NCBI RefSeq assembly: GCF_023518235.1
Contig: NZ_CP090423.1
Span: 2,480,001-2,544,000 of the forward strand
Reading direction: 5' to 3'
Length of the DNA stretch: 64,000 bases
Source of the DNA: Stenotrophomonas maltophilia
GTDB taxonomy: Bacteria > Pseudomonadota > Gammaproteobacteria > Xanthomonadales > Xanthomonadaceae
Part shown: in pieces, positions 39,504-48,267 of the stretch
Layout: the number at the start of each line of letters is the position of its first letter
How positions within the stretch are numbered: position 1 is the first letter of the stretch
Position numbers and translations under genes: made by a program
Notes under the pieces: model-generated
What the model saw: the letters and a program-made list of their open reading frames with translations, nothing else
Databases searched by the model: none
What the model was told of the DNA's origin: nothing

Positions 39504-39580
39504 CGGCGAAAGGGTACCCGATGCGGAATGCTGGCAGGATAGCCATACTGGGGGCCACACGACGAGGAGAAGCGGGCACG

Positions 39581-40174
39581 ATGGGCGAGATTCTGGTGCT
39601 GTACTACAGCCGGGGCGGTTCGGTGGCACGGCTGGCGCGCCAGATCGCGCGGGGCATCGGCGAAGTGCCGGGCATGAGCGCGCGCCTGCGCAGCGTGCCG
39701 CCGGTGGCCGCCGTGACCCAGACCGCGCAGCCACCGGTGCCCGACGATGGCGCCCCCTACGTCGGCGTGCAGGACCTGGCCGAGTGCCAGGGCCTGCTGC
39801 TCGGCAGCCCCACCCGCTTCGGCAACATGGCTGCGCCGGTCAAGCACTTCCTCGATGGCCTGGGTGCCGAGTGGGTCAACGGCACCCTGTCCGGCAAGCC
39901 GGCCGGTGTCTTCACCTCCACCGCATCGATGCATGGCGGCCAGGAATCGACCCTGCTGTCGATGCAGGTGCCGCTGCTGCACCACGGCTGCGTGATCGTC
40001 GGCATTCCCTTCACCGAACCGGCGCTGAGCCACACCACCAGCGGCGGTACGCCCTACGGCGCCAGCCACGTGGCCGGTGCCGCCGACGACCCGCAGCCGA
40101 CCGACGACGAGGCCGTGCTGGCGCGCGCGCTGGGCCGGCGGGTGGCCGATATCGCGCAGCGGCTGGCCCGATGA
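39581..40174 (+). CDS. wrbA: NAD(P)H:quinone oxidoreductase, WrbA family
   Basis: Tetrameric FMN flavoprotein that reduces quinones by two electrons. The 197-residue protein starts MGEILVLYYSRGGSVARLAR (FMN phosphate loop) after a GAGGAGAAG Shine-Dalgarno, and has the GSPTRFGNMAAPVKHFLD and STASMHGGQESTL motifs. It ends in an ATGA overlap with the next gene. Confidence 0.93.
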   Translation: MGEILVLYYSRGGSVARLARQIARGIGEVPGMSARLRSVPPVAAVTQTAQPPVPDDGAPYVGVQDLAECQGLLLGSPTRFGNMAAPVKHFLDGLGAEWVNGTLSGKPAGVFTSTASMHGGQESTLLSMQVPLLHHGCVIVGIPFTEPALSHTTSGGTPYGASHVAGAADDPQPTDDEAVLARALGRRVADIAQRLAR

Positions 40175-40506
40175 GCACCGCGCCGCGCACGGTCCTGCTG
40201 CTGGCCCTGATGGGGCTGGCCGCGCTGTTCGCCGGCTGGTTCATCAATGACAAGCACTGGCTGGCCACCCAGCTGGTGTTCACCGCGCCGCCACTGCTGC
40301 TGGCCGTGGCCGTGCGCCTGGGTTGGCGCAAGGCCGGTTTCTGGGCCTCGGTGCTGGCGCTGGGCTGGTTCAGCCATGGCGTGATGAGTACCTGGAGCCA
40401 CCCGGAAACGCGCTGGCTGGCGCTGATCGAGATCGCGCTGGCACTGCTGGTCATCTTCAGTGCCAGCCTGCCCGGCCTGCGCGCCCGCTTCGGCAAACGA
40501 CGCTGA
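40171..40506 (+). CDS. DUF2069-type small membrane protein
   Basis: A 111-residue protein starting MSTAPRTVLLLALMGLAALF with four hydrophobic stretches (about 8-25, 34-50, 56-70, 86-101). Size, topology and its place directly after wrbA match DUF2069 proteins. Function unknown. ATGA overlap with wrbA indicates coupled translation. Confidence 0.75.
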   Translation: MSTAPRTVLLLALMGLAALFAGWFINDKHWLATQLVFTAPPLLLAVAVRLGWRKAGFWASVLALGWFSHGVMSTWSHPETRWLALIEIALALLVIFSASLPGLRARFGKRR

Positions 40507-40576
40507 CGCTGCGCCCGCTGGGCCGTATCATCTGCATTCCTGGCCCCGCGCCGCAGTACCTGTCCTGGTTTCGCGC

Positions 40577-41071
40577 ATGCACATGATGGAAGAGCTCCTG
40601 GTCGTCACCACTGGTGGCACGATCGACAAGATCTACTTCGACGACAAGTCGGACTACCAGATCGGCGATCCGCAGATCGGCATGATCCTGCGCGAGCTGG
40701 GCGTGACGTTCCGCTTCAACGTGATTCCGATCCTGCGCAAGGACTCGCTGCACATCAACGATGAGGATCGCGAGCTGATCCGCGCCACCATTGCCGCGCA
40801 GCCGACCCGTCACGTGCTGGTGACCCACGGCACCGATTCGATGGTGCAGACCGGCAAGGTGCTGGCGACGATCCCGGACAAGACCATCGTGATGACCGGC
40901 GCGCTCAGCCCGGCGCGGTTCCGCGGTTCGGATGCGGAGTTCAACATCGGCTGCGCGATCGGCGCGGTGCAGTCGCTGCCGAGCGGCGTGTACATCGCCA
41001 TGAACGGCCGCATCTTCGATCCGCAGCACGTGCGCAAGAACGTGGCTGCAAACCGCTTCGAGTCCGTCTGA
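40577..41071 (+). CDS. Half-length asparaginase-domain protein
   Basis: From MHMMEELLVVTTGGTIDKIY the protein has 164 residues (ATGs at 40583 and 40586 are alternatives). It carries the first type I asparaginase motif TTGGTID (11-17) and the second VTHGTDSM near 85, but stops where the carboxy domain would begin; full enzymes have about 330 residues. The frame is intact and well coded, and standalone proteins of this size occur in other proteobacteria. I read it as a real short protein rather than a wreck. Asparaginase activity is doubtful. Confidence 0.8.
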   Translation: MHMMEELLVVTTGGTIDKIYFDDKSDYQIGDPQIGMILRELGVTFRFNVIPILRKDSLHINDEDRELIRATIAAQPTRHVLVTHGTDSMVQTGKVLATIPDKTIVMTGALSPARFRGSDAEFNIGCAIGAVQSLPSGVYIAMNGRIFDPQHVRKNVAANRFESV

Positions 41072-41079
41072 GGAACCGC

Positions 41080-41210
41080 GTGCCGAGCCATGCTCGGCAC
41101 CCACCCGAATCCGCAGCGCGGCCCTTGTAGTGCCGAGCCATGCTCGGCAACCGCGCGCGAGCGCGGCACAAAGGTCCGAAGCCGGAGCAGCCGAGCGCAG
41201 GCTCGGCCCT
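41080..41210. repeat. Three SMAG-type palindromes, GCCGAGC subtype
   Basis: GTGCCGAGC/GCTCGGCAC at 41080-41100 lacks the GTAG head; a GTAG-headed copy follows on plus at 41127-41149, and an inverted one ends in CTAC at 41187-41210. They fill the gap between the asparaginase-like gene and the subtilase terminator. Confidence 0.7.
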
Positions 41211-41222
41211 ACAGAAACAAAA

Positions 41223-41246
41223 ACGCCCCGGCCGAAGCCAGGGCGT
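41223..41246 (-). terminator. Intrinsic terminator of the subtilase gene
   Basis: On the minus strand ACGCCCTGGC, a TTCG tetraloop and GCCGGGGCGT form a 10-base stem (one G-U pair) followed directly by TTTTTGTTTCT. This is the clearest Rho-independent terminator in the window, 22 bases past the stop. Confidence 0.92.
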
Positions 41247-41268
41247 GCCCTTGGAGAGGGTCTTGGGC

Positions 41269-43008
41269 TCAGTACTGGGCGTTGAGGGTCACGCCCGAGA
41301 AGGTGCTGTACGCCTTCACCCGTACATACCAGGTGCCGGCGGCCGGGCTGTTGATGGTGCAGGTTTCGCTGTTGCCGCTCAGGTACGGACGGCAGGTGTA
41401 GGTGGTATCGGTCGGGGCACTGCCCTGGCGCACGTACAGGTCGGCATCACCGCTGCCGCCACTGATCGCCACGCGCAGCTGGGTGCTGCCGGCCGGAACG
41501 GCGACGGTGTAGTTCAGCTCGGCACCGGTCGAGGCGCCCAGGCCGGTCACCGGCACGTTGTTCTGCAGCACGTTGCCGCCGGGGTTGGTGCCGCCGCCAT
41601 TGATCGCGGCGGCCACCGCCGCGTTGGCATCGATGATGCCGGCGCCGCAGCCACCCGAGCAGGCGCCCGGCAGCGGGCGGGCCGTGCTCTTGATGATGCT
41701 CTCCACCTGCGCCGGGCTCAGCGGGCTCGGGGCGACCGACTGCATCAGCGCGACCACGCCGGCCACGTGCGGCGCCGCCATCGAAGTGCCGTTGTAGGAG
41801 GCGTAGCTGGCGCTGCCCGGGGTGGTGGTGCCGGTGTTGAGGGTGGACAGGATGCTCTGGCCCGGGCCGGAGATATCGATGCCGGCGCCGTAGTTGGAGA
41901 AGCTGGCACGCGCACCGGCCGAGGTGGTCGCGGCCACCGCGATCACGTTCGGGCAGTTGGCCGGCACCGAGCTGGACACGTTGGCGTTGCTGTTGCCGGC
42001 GGCAACCACCACGGTGGTACCGCGGCCGACCGCGCCGTTGATCGCGTTCTGGTAGGTGCTCGAGCAGCTGCCACCACCACCCAGCGAGAGGTTGATCACC
42101 TCGGCCGGATTGGCATTGGCCGGCACGCCGCTGACGGTGCCGCCGGAGGCCCACACGATCGCGTCGGCGATGTCGGAGGTGTAGCCACCGCACTTGCCGA
42201 GCACGCGCACCGGCACGACCTTGGCGTTGAAGGCGGTACCCGCCACGCCGCTGGCGTTGTTGGTCACTGCCGCCACGGTGCCGGCGACGTGGGTGCCGTG
42301 CCAGCTGGAGTTGGAGGCCGGAATGCCCGAGCCGCACTCGTTGGCACCGTACCAGTCGCCTTCGTCGTTCGGGTTGTTGTCGCGGCCGCCGCCGTCGCGC
42401 GCCATCGCCGCGTCGCTGATGAAGTCATAGCCGGGCAGGATGTTGGCGTTCAGATCGGGGTGGTTGGTAATGCCGGTGTCGATCACCGCCACCACCACGC
42501 CAGTGCCGGTGGACTTGTCCCAGGCCGGCTGGATGTTGATGCCGGCATTGGAGGTACCAAAGCCCCACTGTTCGCTGAAGCGGGTGTCGTTGGGGGTCAG
42601 CGTGGCGCGCATGATCTGGTCGACCTCGACGTATTCCACGTTCGGGTCGGCCGCCAGCTTGCGCATCAGCAGTTCGGATTCAGCCTGGTCGAGCGGACGG
42701 TCGGTCCTGACCAAGGTCGGGCCGACGGCCAGCTTGCGGACTTCCTGCAGGCCCAGCGCGCGGCCCTGGCTGCTGGCCAGGCCGGCGGCGGCACTCTTCA
42801 GCGAAGAAGCCAGCGCGGTGGTGTTGGCCACCGGGGCGCTGCCATCACGGTACTTCACGATGAAACGCTGGTGCGTCGGTGCGGACTGCAGGCCGCTGAG
42901 CTGGACATCACCGGCCAGCGCGGGCGTGGCCAGCAGCAGCGATGACAGAACGGACGCACCAAGGACCACCCACACTCGACGCACACGCGGTTGCGTTACC
43001 TGGGACAT
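41269..43008 (-). CDS. Secreted subtilisin-like serine protease (S8) with PPC domain
   Basis: From MSQVTQPRVRRVWVVLGASV the protein has 579 residues: signal peptide (1-32), I9-type prodomain (about 45-130), S8 catalytic domain and a carboxy pre-peptidase domain (about 500-579). The triad is Asp177 (VIDTGI), His237 (WHGTHVAG) and Ser409 (YNGTSMAAPHVAG), with oxyanion Asn339. An AAAGGGAAA Shine-Dalgarno supports this start. It resembles the StmPr alkaline proteases of S. maltophilia, which degrade host matrix proteins; which one cannot be told by eye. Confidence 0.95.
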   Translation of the reverse strand: MSQVTQPRVRRVWVVLGASVLSSLLLATPALAGDVQLSGLQSAPTHQRFIVKYRDGSAPVANTTALASSLKSAAAGLASSQGRALGLQEVRKLAVGPTLVRTDRPLDQAESELLMRKLAADPNVEYVEVDQIMRATLTPNDTRFSEQWGFGTSNAGINIQPAWDKSTGTGVVVAVIDTGITNHPDLNANILPGYDFISDAAMARDGGGRDNNPNDEGDWYGANECGSGIPASNSSWHGTHVAGTVAAVTNNASGVAGTAFNAKVVPVRVLGKCGGYTSDIADAIVWASGGTVSGVPANANPAEVINLSLGGGGSCSSTYQNAINGAVGRGTTVVVAAGNSNANVSSSVPANCPNVIAVAATTSAGARASFSNYGAGIDISGPGQSILSTLNTGTTTPGSASYASYNGTSMAAPHVAGVVALMQSVAPSPLSPAQVESIIKSTARPLPGACSGGCGAGIIDANAAVAAAINGGGTNPGGNVLQNNVPVTGLGASTGAELNYTVAVPAGSTQLRVAISGGSGDADLYVRQGSAPTDTTYTCRPYLSGNSETCTINSPAAGTWYVRVKAYSTFSGVTLNAQY

Positions 43009-43328
43009 CGTATTTCCCTTTCTAGTGGTGTGAATGCCGGAATCGGCAGAAGCACCGGCCCGAACCATGGGCTGGCTTGCATTGGCGAGGTTCGGAAGAC
43101 CGGTGAGTCAGCGGATCCCCCTATTGATCCGCCGTGCAGATGACGCTAATGACCAAAACCGGACACCACAAGATTTTCAGTGTCTTTTCAGCAAGATGAA
43201 ATGTTCGTTCTGAGACTTTTCGGGTCGAGGGTTTGTGAAGGTGAAGGAACTTTCTCGCGCCCTGCACGCACCTGACTGGGTCATCACGTGTCCTGTGATG
43301 ACTTTGCCGACATCGGCGTCCGCCGATC

Positions 43329-43371
43329 CGGGGTCAGATCCCTTTTCCGCAGGAAAAGGGATCTGACCCCG
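43329..43371. repeat. Perfect 20-base hairpin, GGGGTCAG family
   Basis: GGGGTCAGATCCCTTTTCC (43330-43348) is followed by 3 loop bases and its exact complement (43352-43370); one more C-G pair extends the stem. A related imperfect 19-3-19 hairpin is at 49070-49110. The surrounding 450-base gap (43009-43458) also holds the ilvE terminator and a SMAG copy; I see no gene in it. Confidence 0.8.
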
Positions 43372-43385
43372 GGCCCGAAACGCAG

Positions 43386-43410
43386 AAAGCCCGTCACGGG
43401 GACGGGCTTT
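43386..43410 (-). terminator. ilvE terminator
   Basis: AAAGCCCGTC (43386-43395), 5-base loop, GACGGGCTTT (43401-43410), a perfect stem. On the minus strand it ends in GGGCTTTCTGCGTTT. It lies 48 bases past the ilvE stop and could work in both directions. Confidence 0.8.
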
Positions 43411-43420
43411 GCGGAAGAGC

Positions 43421-43442
43421 CGTCGAGCAAGCTCGACGCTAC
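43421..43442 (-). repeat. SMAG (GTAG) palindrome
   Basis: Minus-strand GTAG followed by CGTCGAGC/GCTCGACG, between the ilvE stop and its terminator, so it is transcribed as part of the ilvE mRNA. Confidence 0.7.
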
Positions 43443-43458
43443 GGTTCGGCGCGGGCGA

Positions 43459-44553
43459 TCAGCCCAGCTTGACCAGCCAGTTGTGGCGGTCCGGCAGGCG
43501 GCCGTACTGGATGTCGGTCAGTTCCTTGCGCAGCGACATGGTCACTTCGCCGGCCGGCGCGTTGATGTCACCCACCGAGAAGCCTTCGCCCTTGAGCTGG
43601 CCGATCGGGGTGACCACCGCAGCGGTACCGCAGGCGAACACTTCGGCGATCTCGCCCGAGGCCACGCCCTGCTTCCACTCCTCGATGCTGACCTTGCGCT
43701 CTTCGACCTTCATGCCGCGGTCGCGAGCCAGCTGCAGGATGCTCTCGCGGGTGATGCCCTCGAGGATGCTGCCGGACAGTTCCGGGGTGACCAGCGTGCC
43801 GTCCTTGTAGACCAGGAACACGTTCATGCCGCCCAGCTCTTCCAGGTACTTGCCTTCAACCGGGTCGAGGAACAGCACCTGCGAGCAGCCCTGCGCCTGT
43901 GCCTTCTGCTGCGGCAGCAGCGAAGCGGCGTAGTTGCCGCCGCACTTGGCGGCGCCGGTGCCGCCCTTGGCCGCACGCGCGTACTCGGTGGACAGCCAGA
44001 TCGACACCGGGGCAACGCCCTTGGCGAAGTACGGGCCGGCCGGGCTGGCGATGACGTAGTAGCCGGCCTTGTGTGCGCCACGCACACCGAGGAAGGCTTC
44101 GTCGCCGATCATGAACGGACGGAAGTACAGGCTCGACTCATCGGCCGACGGCACCCAGTCACTGTCCACGGCAATCAGCTGCTTCAGCGATTCGACGAAG
44201 ATCTCCACCGGCAGTTCCGGCAGCGCCAGGCGCTGCGCCGAACGCTGCAGGCGGCGGCCGTTGGCGTCGGGGCGGAAGGTCCAGATCGAGCCGTCAGCGT
44301 GGCGGTAGGCCTTGATGCCTTCGAAGATTTCCTGGCCGTAGTGCAGCACGGCCGCGGCCGGGTCCAGCTGCAGCGGGCCATAGGCACGCACGCTGGCGTT
44401 GTGCCAGCCGGCGTCCTTGTCCCAGCGCACTTCCACCATGTGATCGGTGAAGTGCAGGCCGAAGCCGGGCTTCTCCAGGATCTGGGCGCGCTCTTCAGCG
44501 CTGCGCGGGTGGTCCGAACGGGTGACGGCGAAGCTGGGAATGGACTGGGACAC
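43459..44553 (-). CDS. ilvE: Branched-chain amino-acid aminotransferase
   Basis: PLP enzyme for the last step of Leu, Ile and Val synthesis. I start at GTG (VSQSIPSFAVTRSDHPRSAE, 364 residues), with AGGA 8 bases upstream; the open frame extends further but runs into the sufT region. The PLP lysine is Lys203 in AAKCGGNYAASL, and GSILEGITRESIL and the CGTAAVVTPIG loop follow. Its length is that of the longer eukaryote-like BCAT group. It lies downstream of sufT. Confidence 0.93.
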   Translation of the reverse strand: MSQSIPSFAVTRSDHPRSAEERAQILEKPGFGLHFTDHMVEVRWDKDAGWHNASVRAYGPLQLDPAAAVLHYGQEIFEGIKAYRHADGSIWTFRPDANGRRLQRSAQRLALPELPVEIFVESLKQLIAVDSDWVPSADESSLYFRPFMIGDEAFLGVRGAHKAGYYVIASPAGPYFAKGVAPVSIWLSTEYARAAKGGTGAAKCGGNYAASLLPQQKAQAQGCSQVLFLDPVEGKYLEELGGMNVFLVYKDGTLVTPELSGSILEGITRESILQLARDRGMKVEERKVSIEEWKQGVASGEIAEVFACGTAAVVTPIGQLKGEGFSVGDINAPAGEVTMSLRKELTDIQYGRLPDRHNWLVKLG

Positions 44554-44612
44554 CGGAGGATTCCTGTTCTGGTTACGGGTAGTGCCGGGCCCGCGCCACT
44601 GCGGGCCCTGGG

Positions 44613-45164
44613 TCAAAGCATGCCGGTCTCGAGCCGGGCCGCTTCGGACATCATGTGCTGGTTCCACGGCGGGTCGAATACCAGCTCGACGTCGGCCTCG
44701 GCCACCGTCGGGATCATTTCAAGCTTGCTGCGCACGTCGTCGACCAGGATGTCGCCCATGCCACAGGCCGGCGCGGTCAGGGTCATCTTCACGTCGATCT
44801 CGCGCTGGCCCTCGTCCAGATGCTTGATCTCGACCTCGTAGACCAGGCCCAGTTCGACGATGTTCACCGGAATTTCCGGATCGAAGCAGGTGCGGAGCTG
44901 CTGCCACACCAGCTGCTCCACCTGTTCATCGGTGGCATCGGCGGGCAGTTCCAGCGGTGCCGGTGCCTCCTTGCCGATGGCGTCGCCGTCCTTGCCGGCG
45001 ATGCGGAACAGGTTGCCCTCGACGAACACCGAATAGCTGCCACCCAGCGCCTGGGTGATGTACCCATAGCTGCCGGCGGGCAAGGTCACGGTATCGCCCT
45101 GCGGGACCATCACGGCCTCGCAATCGCGCTCGAAGTGGACAGGTTCACTGCTACGGGAATACAT
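44613..45164 (-). CDS. sufT: Fe-S cluster assembly factor SufT (DUF59/MIP18)
   Basis: From MYSRSSEPVHFERDCEAVMV the protein has 183 residues: an N-terminal segment typical of SufT and the DUF59 domain with FDPEIPVNIVELGLVYEVEI and LTAPACGMGDILVDDV holding the conserved Cys. SufT helps maturation of Fe-S proteins. It precedes ilvE by 59 bases; no suf operon is in the window. Confidence 0.9.
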   Translation of the reverse strand: MYSRSSEPVHFERDCEAVMVPQGDTVTLPAGSYGYITQALGGSYSVFVEGNLFRIAGKDGDAIGKEAPAPLELPADATDEQVEQLVWQQLRTCFDPEIPVNIVELGLVYEVEIKHLDEGQREIDVKMTLTAPACGMGDILVDDVRSKLEMIPTVAEADVELVFDPPWNQHMMSEAARLETGML

Positions 45165-45286
45165 GGGGACCGATATGGGGCCGTGGCTGCAGCCACGCAA
45201 GCAGGCATTCTAGCCCAGCCGCCCTGCCCCCGCCGGTGCACCGCGGCAAACCACAGTATCCTGTGGGTGATCTTCAGGGAGCTTCG

Positions 45287-45706
45287 ATGTCCTCCAATGC
45301 CGCGCGTGCCAGGACCGTGACCTGGCTCTGGCCCTTCATGCTGTTGCTGGGCCTGGTTGTTGCTCCCTTCGCCTGGCTGGTGCTGGCGCTGATGACCGGC
45401 CGACAGGTCGGCTGGATGGCGGTGGTGACTGCCCTGGAACTGGTGTTCATGCTGCGCCTGGGGACGCTCGGCCCGGGCCGGCTGCGCATCGCCCTGGTCG
45501 TGCTGGGCACCCTGCTGGTGGCCGCAGTCGCCAACTGGACCATCGCCAGCGCCTGGATGGGCGGCTCGATCGGGCTGGACCTGTGGGACGCCACGATGCG
45601 GATGGGCCCGCACCTGGCCTGGACCCTGGTCACCCTGGCCAATGGCGCGATGGAGTGGCTGTGGTTGGCGCTGGGTGTGGCCGTGGGCGCCTGGCTGGCG
45701 CGCTGA
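45287..45706 (+). CDS. Small four-helix membrane protein, unknown
   Basis: The 139-residue protein starts MSSNAARARTVTWLWPFMLL after AGGGAG. Four hydrophobic segments lie at about 14-36, 41-55, 65-85 and 112-137. I do not recognise a family. It diverges from sufT and converges on pntB, and is followed by two SMAG palindromes. Confidence 0.7.
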   Translation: MSSNAARARTVTWLWPFMLLLGLVVAPFAWLVLALMTGRQVGWMAVVTALELVFMLRLGTLGPGRLRIALVVLGTLLVAAVANWTIASAWMGGSIGLDLWDATMRMGPHLAWTLVTLANGAMEWLWLALGVAVGAWLAR

Positions 45707-45710
45707 GCGC

Positions 45711-45788
45711 GTAGATCCACGCCATGCGTGGATGGGGTGGTAGTGCCGGCCGCTGGCCGGCAGAAACGTGCGGACCAAGGTCCGCACC
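45711..45788 (+). repeat. Two SMAG palindromes plus a third hairpin
   Basis: GTAG-ATCCACGC...GCGTGGAT at 45711-45733 and GTAG-TGCCGGCC...GGCCGGCA at 45740-45762 are two subtypes side by side in the same orientation. A GTGCGGACC/GTCCGCAC hairpin at about 45768-45787 follows. They separate the convergent membrane-protein and pntB genes. Confidence 0.75.
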
Positions 45789-45807
45789 CACCGGGAGCAG
45801 CCGGATC

Positions 45808-47268
45808 TCAGTGCCCGCCATCGAGCGCCTTCAGCTCGCTCACCAGCGAGGCCGCCGCTTCGGCACCATCGCCGTACAGCATGCGCGTGTTGTCGGCGTA
45901 GAACAGCGCATTCTCGATGCCGGCAAAGCCGGTGCCCTTGCCACGCTTGATCACCACCACGTTGCGCGCGTTGACCACGTCCAGCACCGGCATGCCGTAG
46001 ATCGGGCTGGCCGGATCGGTGCGTGCTACGGGGTTGACCACATCGTTGGCGCCGATCACCAGCACCACGTCGGTATTGGCGAACTCGGGGTTGATGTCGT
46101 CCATGTCGGCAATGAGGTCGTAGGGCACGCCGGCCTCGGCCAGCAGCACGTTCATGTGCCCGGGCATGCGCCCGGCCACCGGGTGGATGGCGAACTTCAC
46201 CTTGACCCCGCGCTGGCCCAGCCGCTGCGCCAGCTCCCAGATCTTGTGCTGCGCCTGCGCCACCGCCATGCCGTAGCCGGGCACGATCACCACGCGCTCG
46301 GCAAAGGCCATCATCGCGGCGACGTCGGCCGCGTCGATCGGCTTCTGCGAGCCGCTGATCGCCTGCGCTTCGCCACCGGCAGTGCCGCCGAAGTTGGAGA
46401 ACAGCACGTTGCGGATCGGCCGGTTCATCGCCTTGGCCATCAACCGGGTCAGCAGGATGCCGGCCGCGCCGACCATCATGCCGGCGATGATCAGTGCCTC
46501 GTTGCCCAGCACGTAGCCTTCGAAAGACACCGCCAGGCCGGTGAACGCGTTGTACAGCGAGATCACCACCGGCATGTCGGCGCCACCGATCGGCAGCGTC
46601 ATCAGCACGCCCAGCGCCAGTGCCAGCACGAAGAAGGCGACGATCGCCCAGGTGCTGAGCGTGCTGGCGGCGATGATCGCCAGCACCACCACCGCCAGCG
46701 CCACCACCAGGTTCATCACCTGCTGGCCCGGCCAGGTGACGCGCTTGTCGAGGCGGCCATCGAGCTTGGCCCAGGCGATCACCGAGCCGGACAGCGACAC
46801 CGCACCGATGGCGGCGCCAACCACCGCCAGCAGCAGCACCGTGCCCGACGGCTGGCGTGCGGCCAGGTCGGCCAGCGCCTGCGCGCTCCAGTGCGTGGTG
46901 TCGCGGTGGGCCAGGAAGGCATAGCGCAGCAGCTCCACTGCACCGATCGCCGCCGCCGAGCCACCGCCCATGCCGTTGTACAGCGCCACCATCTGCGGCA
47001 TGTCGGTGATGGCAACCTTGCCGGCCGACCACCAGGCCAGGCCGGCGCCGAGCAGCAGCGCCACCAGGATCAGCGGCACGTTGTGCAGTTCGGGCAGGAA
47101 GAAAGTGGCCACGGTGGCCAGCAGCATGCCCAGCCCGGCCCAGCGGATGCCGCTGCGCGCGGTCAGCGGCGAGGCCATGCGCTGCAGGCCGAGCAGGAAC
47201 AACGTGGCGGCCACCAGGTAGCTGGCCTTGACCAGCCAATCAAGCAGTTCGACGGTGCTGATGTTCAA
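45808..47268 (-). CDS. pntB: NAD(P) transhydrogenase subunit beta
   Basis: Proton-translocating transhydrogenase, membrane and NADP(H)-binding part. The 486-residue protein begins MNISTVELLDWLVKASYLVA, has about nine membrane helices to residue 290, and the NADP domain VIVPGYGMAVAQAQHKIWEL with the carboxy GDGAEAAASLVSELKAL. Its ATG overlaps the pntAB stop by 4 bases. Confidence 0.96.
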   Translation of the reverse strand: MNISTVELLDWLVKASYLVAATLFLLGLQRMASPLTARSGIRWAGLGMLLATVATFFLPELHNVPLILVALLLGAGLAWWSAGKVAITDMPQMVALYNGMGGGSAAAIGAVELLRYAFLAHRDTTHWSAQALADLAARQPSGTVLLLAVVGAAIGAVSLSGSVIAWAKLDGRLDKRVTWPGQQVMNLVVALAVVVLAIIAASTLSTWAIVAFFVLALALGVLMTLPIGGADMPVVISLYNAFTGLAVSFEGYVLGNEALIIAGMMVGAAGILLTRLMAKAMNRPIRNVLFSNFGGTAGGEAQAISGSQKPIDAADVAAMMAFAERVVIVPGYGMAVAQAQHKIWELAQRLGQRGVKVKFAIHPVAGRMPGHMNVLLAEAGVPYDLIADMDDINPEFANTDVVLVIGANDVVNPVARTDPASPIYGMPVLDVVNARNVVVIKRGKGTGFAGIENALFYADNTRMLYGDGAEAAASLVSELKALDGGH

Positions 47269-47591
47269 GCCTGCGGCTCCTTCGGTTCGTCCTTGGCGCC
47301 CTTGGGCGCACTCGGCTTGAACATCTCCAGCATGCGCGCGGTGACCACATAGCCACCGGCGGCGTTGCCGGCGCCGAGCACCACGGCCAGGAAGCCCAGC
47401 GCCTTTTCCAGCGGCGTCTGCGCGTGCCCCAGCACCACCATCGCGCCGATCAGCACGATGCCGTGGATGAAGTTGGATCCGGACATCAGCGGGGTATGCA
47501 GGATCACCGGCACCCGCGAAATGATCACATGGCCGGCGATGGCTGCCAGCATGAAGATGTACAGCGCCACGAACCCGTCACTCACTGGCAA
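47265..47591 (-). CDS. pntAB: NAD(P) transhydrogenase subunit alpha, membrane part
   Basis: The 108-residue protein (MPVSDGFVALYIFMLAAIAG) has three membrane helices and the PLMSGSNFIHGIVLIGAM and GAGNAAGGYVVTARML motifs. It is a separate small subunit, the three-gene arrangement of transhydrogenase. The NAD-binding alpha-1 gene is not adjacent but at 49118-50197. Confidence 0.92.
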   Translation of the reverse strand: MPVSDGFVALYIFMLAAIAGHVIISRVPVILHTPLMSGSNFIHGIVLIGAMVVLGHAQTPLEKALGFLAVVLGAGNAAGGYVVTARMLEMFKPSAPKGAKDEPKEPQA

Positions 47592-47712
47592 CGCTCCCGC
47601 TCTGTCTTCGTCGCCCCATCATAACCACGGGCTGAACCTGGCGCGCATCCGGGTCAACCGATGCCGCGCTCACGCGTTGTCGATGGTGACCCCGAGCGAG
47701 GAACCGTACCCT

Positions 47713-48267
47713 GTGCTGGTGAGCAGCCCTGTCCCCCCGAGCGCCGAGACCGATGCCCTGCCGGCATCGCTGGAGGCGTTCCTGGCCGGCGTCGGCCCGC
47801 GCGCCTTCCGCTTCGCCGAAGCCGGCCTGCGCCAGCGCGACGACGCTCTGGATGCGGTGCAGGATGCCCTGCTGCGCATGCTGGATTACGCCGACAAGCC
47901 GGCCGCCGAGTGGGCGCCGCTGTTCTGGAGCATCCTGCGCCGGCGGGTGATCGACCTGCAGCGCCGGCGCCGCTTCCGCCTGCCGTTCTGGCGCGACAAC
48001 CAGGACGCCGAGGGCGGTGAGATCGACTGGGCTGACCCCGGCCCGGACCCGGCACAGGCGCATGAGCAGCACCAGCGGTACCAGCAGCTGGTGGAGGCGT
48101 TGCGCACCCTGCCCGCCCGCCAGCGCGAAGCCTTTACCCTGCGCGTGCTGCAGGACCTGGACGGGGCCACCACCGCCCGCGCCATGGGCTGCAGCGAAGG
48201 CGCGGTAAAAACCCACCTGGCACGCGCCCGGCAGGCGCTGCAGGATTATCTGGAGACCCACCCGTGA
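47713..48267 (+). CDS. ECF-like RNA polymerase sigma factor
   Basis: With GTG at 47713 (GAGGAA 9 bases upstream) the protein has 184 residues; ATG 47683 and GTG 47719 are alternatives. Region 2 is seen in RQRDDALDAVQDALLRMLDY and FWSILRRRVIDLQRRRRFRL; region 4 is ALRTLPARQREAFTLRVLQD with the helix-turn-helix TARAMGCSEGAVKTHLARAR. Its stop overlaps the next start as GTGA. The next gene encodes a small membrane protein, likely its anti-sigma. Confidence 0.88.
   Translation: MLVSSPVPPSAETDALPASLEAFLAGVGPRAFRFAEAGLRQRDDALDAVQDALLRMLDYADKPAAEWAPLFWSILRRRVIDLQRRRRFRLPFWRDNQDAEGGEIDWADPGPDPAQAHEQHQRYQQLVEALRTLPARQREAFTLRVLQDLDGATTARAMGCSEGAVKTHLARARQALQDYLETHP

Noticed and set aside
40577..41071. 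Asparaginase pseudogene
   Set aside because: Frame intact, good codon use, motifs kept and similar short proteins are known; no carboxy-domain remnant follows.
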